This document shows, one piece after another, positions 62,665 to 64,000 of a DNA stretch of 64,000 bases. Each line of letters begins with the position of its first letter. Within the stretch, counting starts at the first letter, position 1. The translations under genes and the position numbers were made by a program. This DNA comes from Mycobacterium sp. E3251 (GTDB taxonomy: Bacteria > Actinomycetota > Actinomycetes > Mycobacteriales > Mycobacteriaceae), in the NCBI RefSeq assembly GCF_001666835.1, contig NZ_LZJF01000141.1:124001-188000 (forward strand), in the 5' to 3' direction. The notes below the pieces were generated by a model. It was given only the letters and a program-made list of their open reading frames with translations, did not search any database and was not told the origin of the DNA.

Positions 62665-63572
62665 CCCGCCAGGACCTCGACGACGTCGGCGGGGGCGTGG
62701 GCCCGCCGGGCGGTCCGCAGGGCGTTCACCCGGTACGCCTGCGCCAGTTCCGGGTCGACCCGGTTGAGCGCGCCGAGGTGCTCGGCGACCGCGGCGGCGT
62801 CGCCGCGCGCGACCGGACCGGTCAGCGCGGCCTGCCCGCGTTGCAGGGTGTTCTCCAGCGCCGCCCGGGCCAGCGGGCCGACGATGCGTTCGGCGATCCC
62901 GCCCGGCTGGTCGTCGACGGACTGTTGACCGAGCAGTTCGCTGCCGCGCAGCGCGGCCCGCAACGCTTCGAGCGCATCGGCGAGCACCGTCACCAGGTGG
63001 TTGCCCGCATGCGCCAGGGCGGCGTGGTAGAGCACCCGCGCCTCCTCACGCACGCAGAACGGTTCGCCGCCCATCTCGAGGACGAGCGACTGCCCGATCG
63101 CATAGCCCACCTCGTCGGCCGCGGTGATGCCGAAGCAGGTATCAGGCAGCCTGCTGATGTCCTCATCGGAGCCGGTGAACGTCATCGCCGGGTGGATCGC
63201 GAGCGGAATGCACCCGTCCTGGGTCAGCGGCGCAAGAATGCCCACCCCGTTGGCGCCCGACGTGTGGGCGACGATCGTGCCCGGCCGCACCGACGACGTC
63301 GCGGCCAGCCCGGACACCAGGCCGGCGAGTTCGCTGTCGGGAACGGCCAGCAGCAGTAGCTCGGCGTCGGCGGCCACCTCCGGCGGGGACACCACCGGAG
63401 TATCGGGCAGCCAACGCTGCGCCCGCTGGCGGGACGCGTGGGAGATGGCGCTGCACGCGACCACGACGTGGTCGGCGCGCTCGAGCGCGACCCCGAGCGC
63501 GGTGCCGACCCGGCCGGCGGAGATGACGCCCACCTTGAGCCTGGCCGGGCGCAAACCGTCGAACTGCACCAT
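62661..63572 (-). CDS. Rossmann-fold/DUF2520 protein (Rv3603c type), possible ketopantoate-type reductase
   Basis: 303 residues from the ATG at 63572, nine bases after GAGG. The N-terminal NAD(P) motif is [13 protein letters not shown], followed by DUF2520 C-terminal helices ([18 protein letters not shown]). Its place just before panC suggests a pantothenate-pathway redox role, but the family activity is not established. Longer in-frame starts (to 63614) exist; the shorter fits Rv3603c. Confidence 0.87.
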   Translation of the reverse strand: MVQFDGLRPARLKVGVISAGRVGTALGVALERADHVVVACSAISHASRQRAQRWLPDTPVVSPPEVAADAELLLLAVPDSELAGLVSGLAATSSVRPGTIVAHTSGANGVGILAPLTQDGCIPLAIHPAMTFTGSDEDISRLPDTCFGITAADEVGYAIGQSLVLEMGGEPFCVREEARVLYHAALAHAGNHLVTVLADALEALRAALRGSELLGQQSVDDQPGGIAERIVGPLARAALENTLQRGQAALTGPVARGDAAAVAEHLGALNRVDPELAQAYRVNALRTARRAHAPADVVEVLAG

Positions 63573-63688
63573 CGCAGACGACCTCACAGATTTCTTCGTT
63601 CGTTCCGGTCCCACGTCGGTGGGTACCGTTCGGTCACTAAAACTGTAGTCGATTACCGGGCGGCACCCAATGTGAGGAAGCTCCCAGC

Positions 63689-63913
63689 TCAGCCGTCGCG
63701 TCGGCGGCGCCGGCCGCCCTCGGACGGCTGCACCTGCAGCCGCGCCAGCAGGTCGGCAACCGACTGGCCGCCGGTCGTGGGGCCCTCGCCCGTGCCGTTC
63801 AAGCCCTCCGCCTGCGCGTCCACCCCACCGTGTCGGGGCGTGTGTTCCGGCGCGGGCGGCGGGGCCAGCCGCGGGGGTTGCTCGGCCGCGGTGGTCGGCG
63901 CTGCGGTGGTCGG
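63689..63913 (-). pseudogene. C-terminal fragment of an Rv3604c-type membrane protein, cut off by a strand switch
   Basis: On the minus strand a frame ends with TGA at 63689-63691 and reads back through PPAPEHTPRHGGVDAQ, GGQSVADLLARLQ and GGRRRRDG. This is the Pro/Ala/Arg-rich tail expected for Rv3604c, which precedes Rv3603c in the operon. Upstream it meets an in-frame TAA at 63914-63916 inside unrelated sequence, so only about 65-74 codons remain. Either the gene is broken by an inversion or the sequence is mis-joined; see the neighbouring fragment on the plus strand. Confidence 0.55.
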
Positions 63914-64000
63914 TTATCTGCTGGTGACCGCCCTGTACCGGTGGTTTCCGCCCATCACGGTCTGGACAGGCCTGTCGCTGCTGGCGGTGGCCATCGCGGA
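63888..64000 (+). pseudogene. N-terminal part of an Rv3605c-type DUF3180 membrane protein, on the unexpected strand
   Basis: The plus-strand frame from 63888 reads AAVVGAAVVGYLLV, LYRWFPPITVWTGLSLLAVA and runs off the window. This is the first membrane helix pair of the DUF3180 family (Rv3605c). The usual MGPTRK-type start is missing. In M. tuberculosis this gene lies on the same strand as panC, so plus orientation here is unexpected. An 11-base direct repeat GCGGTGGTCGG (63888-63898 and 63903-63913) sits at the junction. Identity rests on recalled family sequence. Confidence 0.5.

Overview
This window comes from a high-GC, slow-growing Mycobacterium. GTG and TTG starts, 1 or 4 base stop/start overlaps and tightly packed operons are frequent. 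Judged from remembered gene order and protein sequences, it is an almost continuous counterpart of the M. tuberculosis Rv3556c-Rv3605c segment. It is not M. tuberculosis itself: PPE64, PE_PGRS58 and PE_PGRS59 are absent from the expected places, and several gene blocks are present that M. tuberculosis lacks here. An organism of the M. avium complex or a related slow grower is most likely, but species is not proven.

Left part (1-26443): steroid catabolism. The KstR2 block (fadA6, kstR2, ipdF, fadE30 / fadD3, fadE31, fadE32, fadE33, aspB) removes the last two cholesterol rings (C and D) and has two perfect KstR2 boxes. nat follows. A block of about 5.3 kb (a mycothiol-nitroreductase-like protein, a twin-propeller Kelch receptor kinase, a deazaflavin nitroreductase-like protein and a membrane coiled-coil protein) separates nat from the hsaA-hsaD-hsaC-hsaB operon for ring A/B cleavage. 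Then come kshB, a secreted Rv3572-type protein, a methyltransferase, the fused acyl-CoA dehydrogenase fadE34, the master repressor kstR and a LacI-type regulator. KstR boxes lie in the hsaA/kshB and fadE34/kstR gaps.

Middle (26504-43812): a metal ABC transporter operon behind a Zur-like box, lppH, a lone pxpA, a metallo-beta-lactamase-fold protein, an ArsB-like carrier and a secreted glycerophosphodiesterase. The conserved core follows: rlmB-like methyltransferase, cysS, ispF, ispD, carD / lpqE, radA, disA, an Rv3587c-type protein, canB and mutY. canB and mutY are divergent and share a single CATG as start.

Right part (43823-64000): a seven-gene complex-I/group-4-hydrogenase-like operon equivalent to Rv0081-Rv0087. 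Its large subunit has lost all four nickel-ligand cysteines. It is followed by an alpha/beta hydrolase, mhuD, lpqF and a cobalamin-riboswitch-controlled cbtB-cbtA-phosphatase operon. Next come clpC1, lsr2, lysS, coaX, panD, panC and an Rv3603c-type protein. At the extreme right edge the C-terminus of an Rv3604c-type gene (minus strand) runs into the N-terminal part of an Rv3605c-type DUF3180 gene on the plus strand. That is an unexpected head-on junction, either a real inversion breakpoint or a mis-assembly. No tRNA, rRNA, CRISPR array, insertion sequence or prophage gene was seen.
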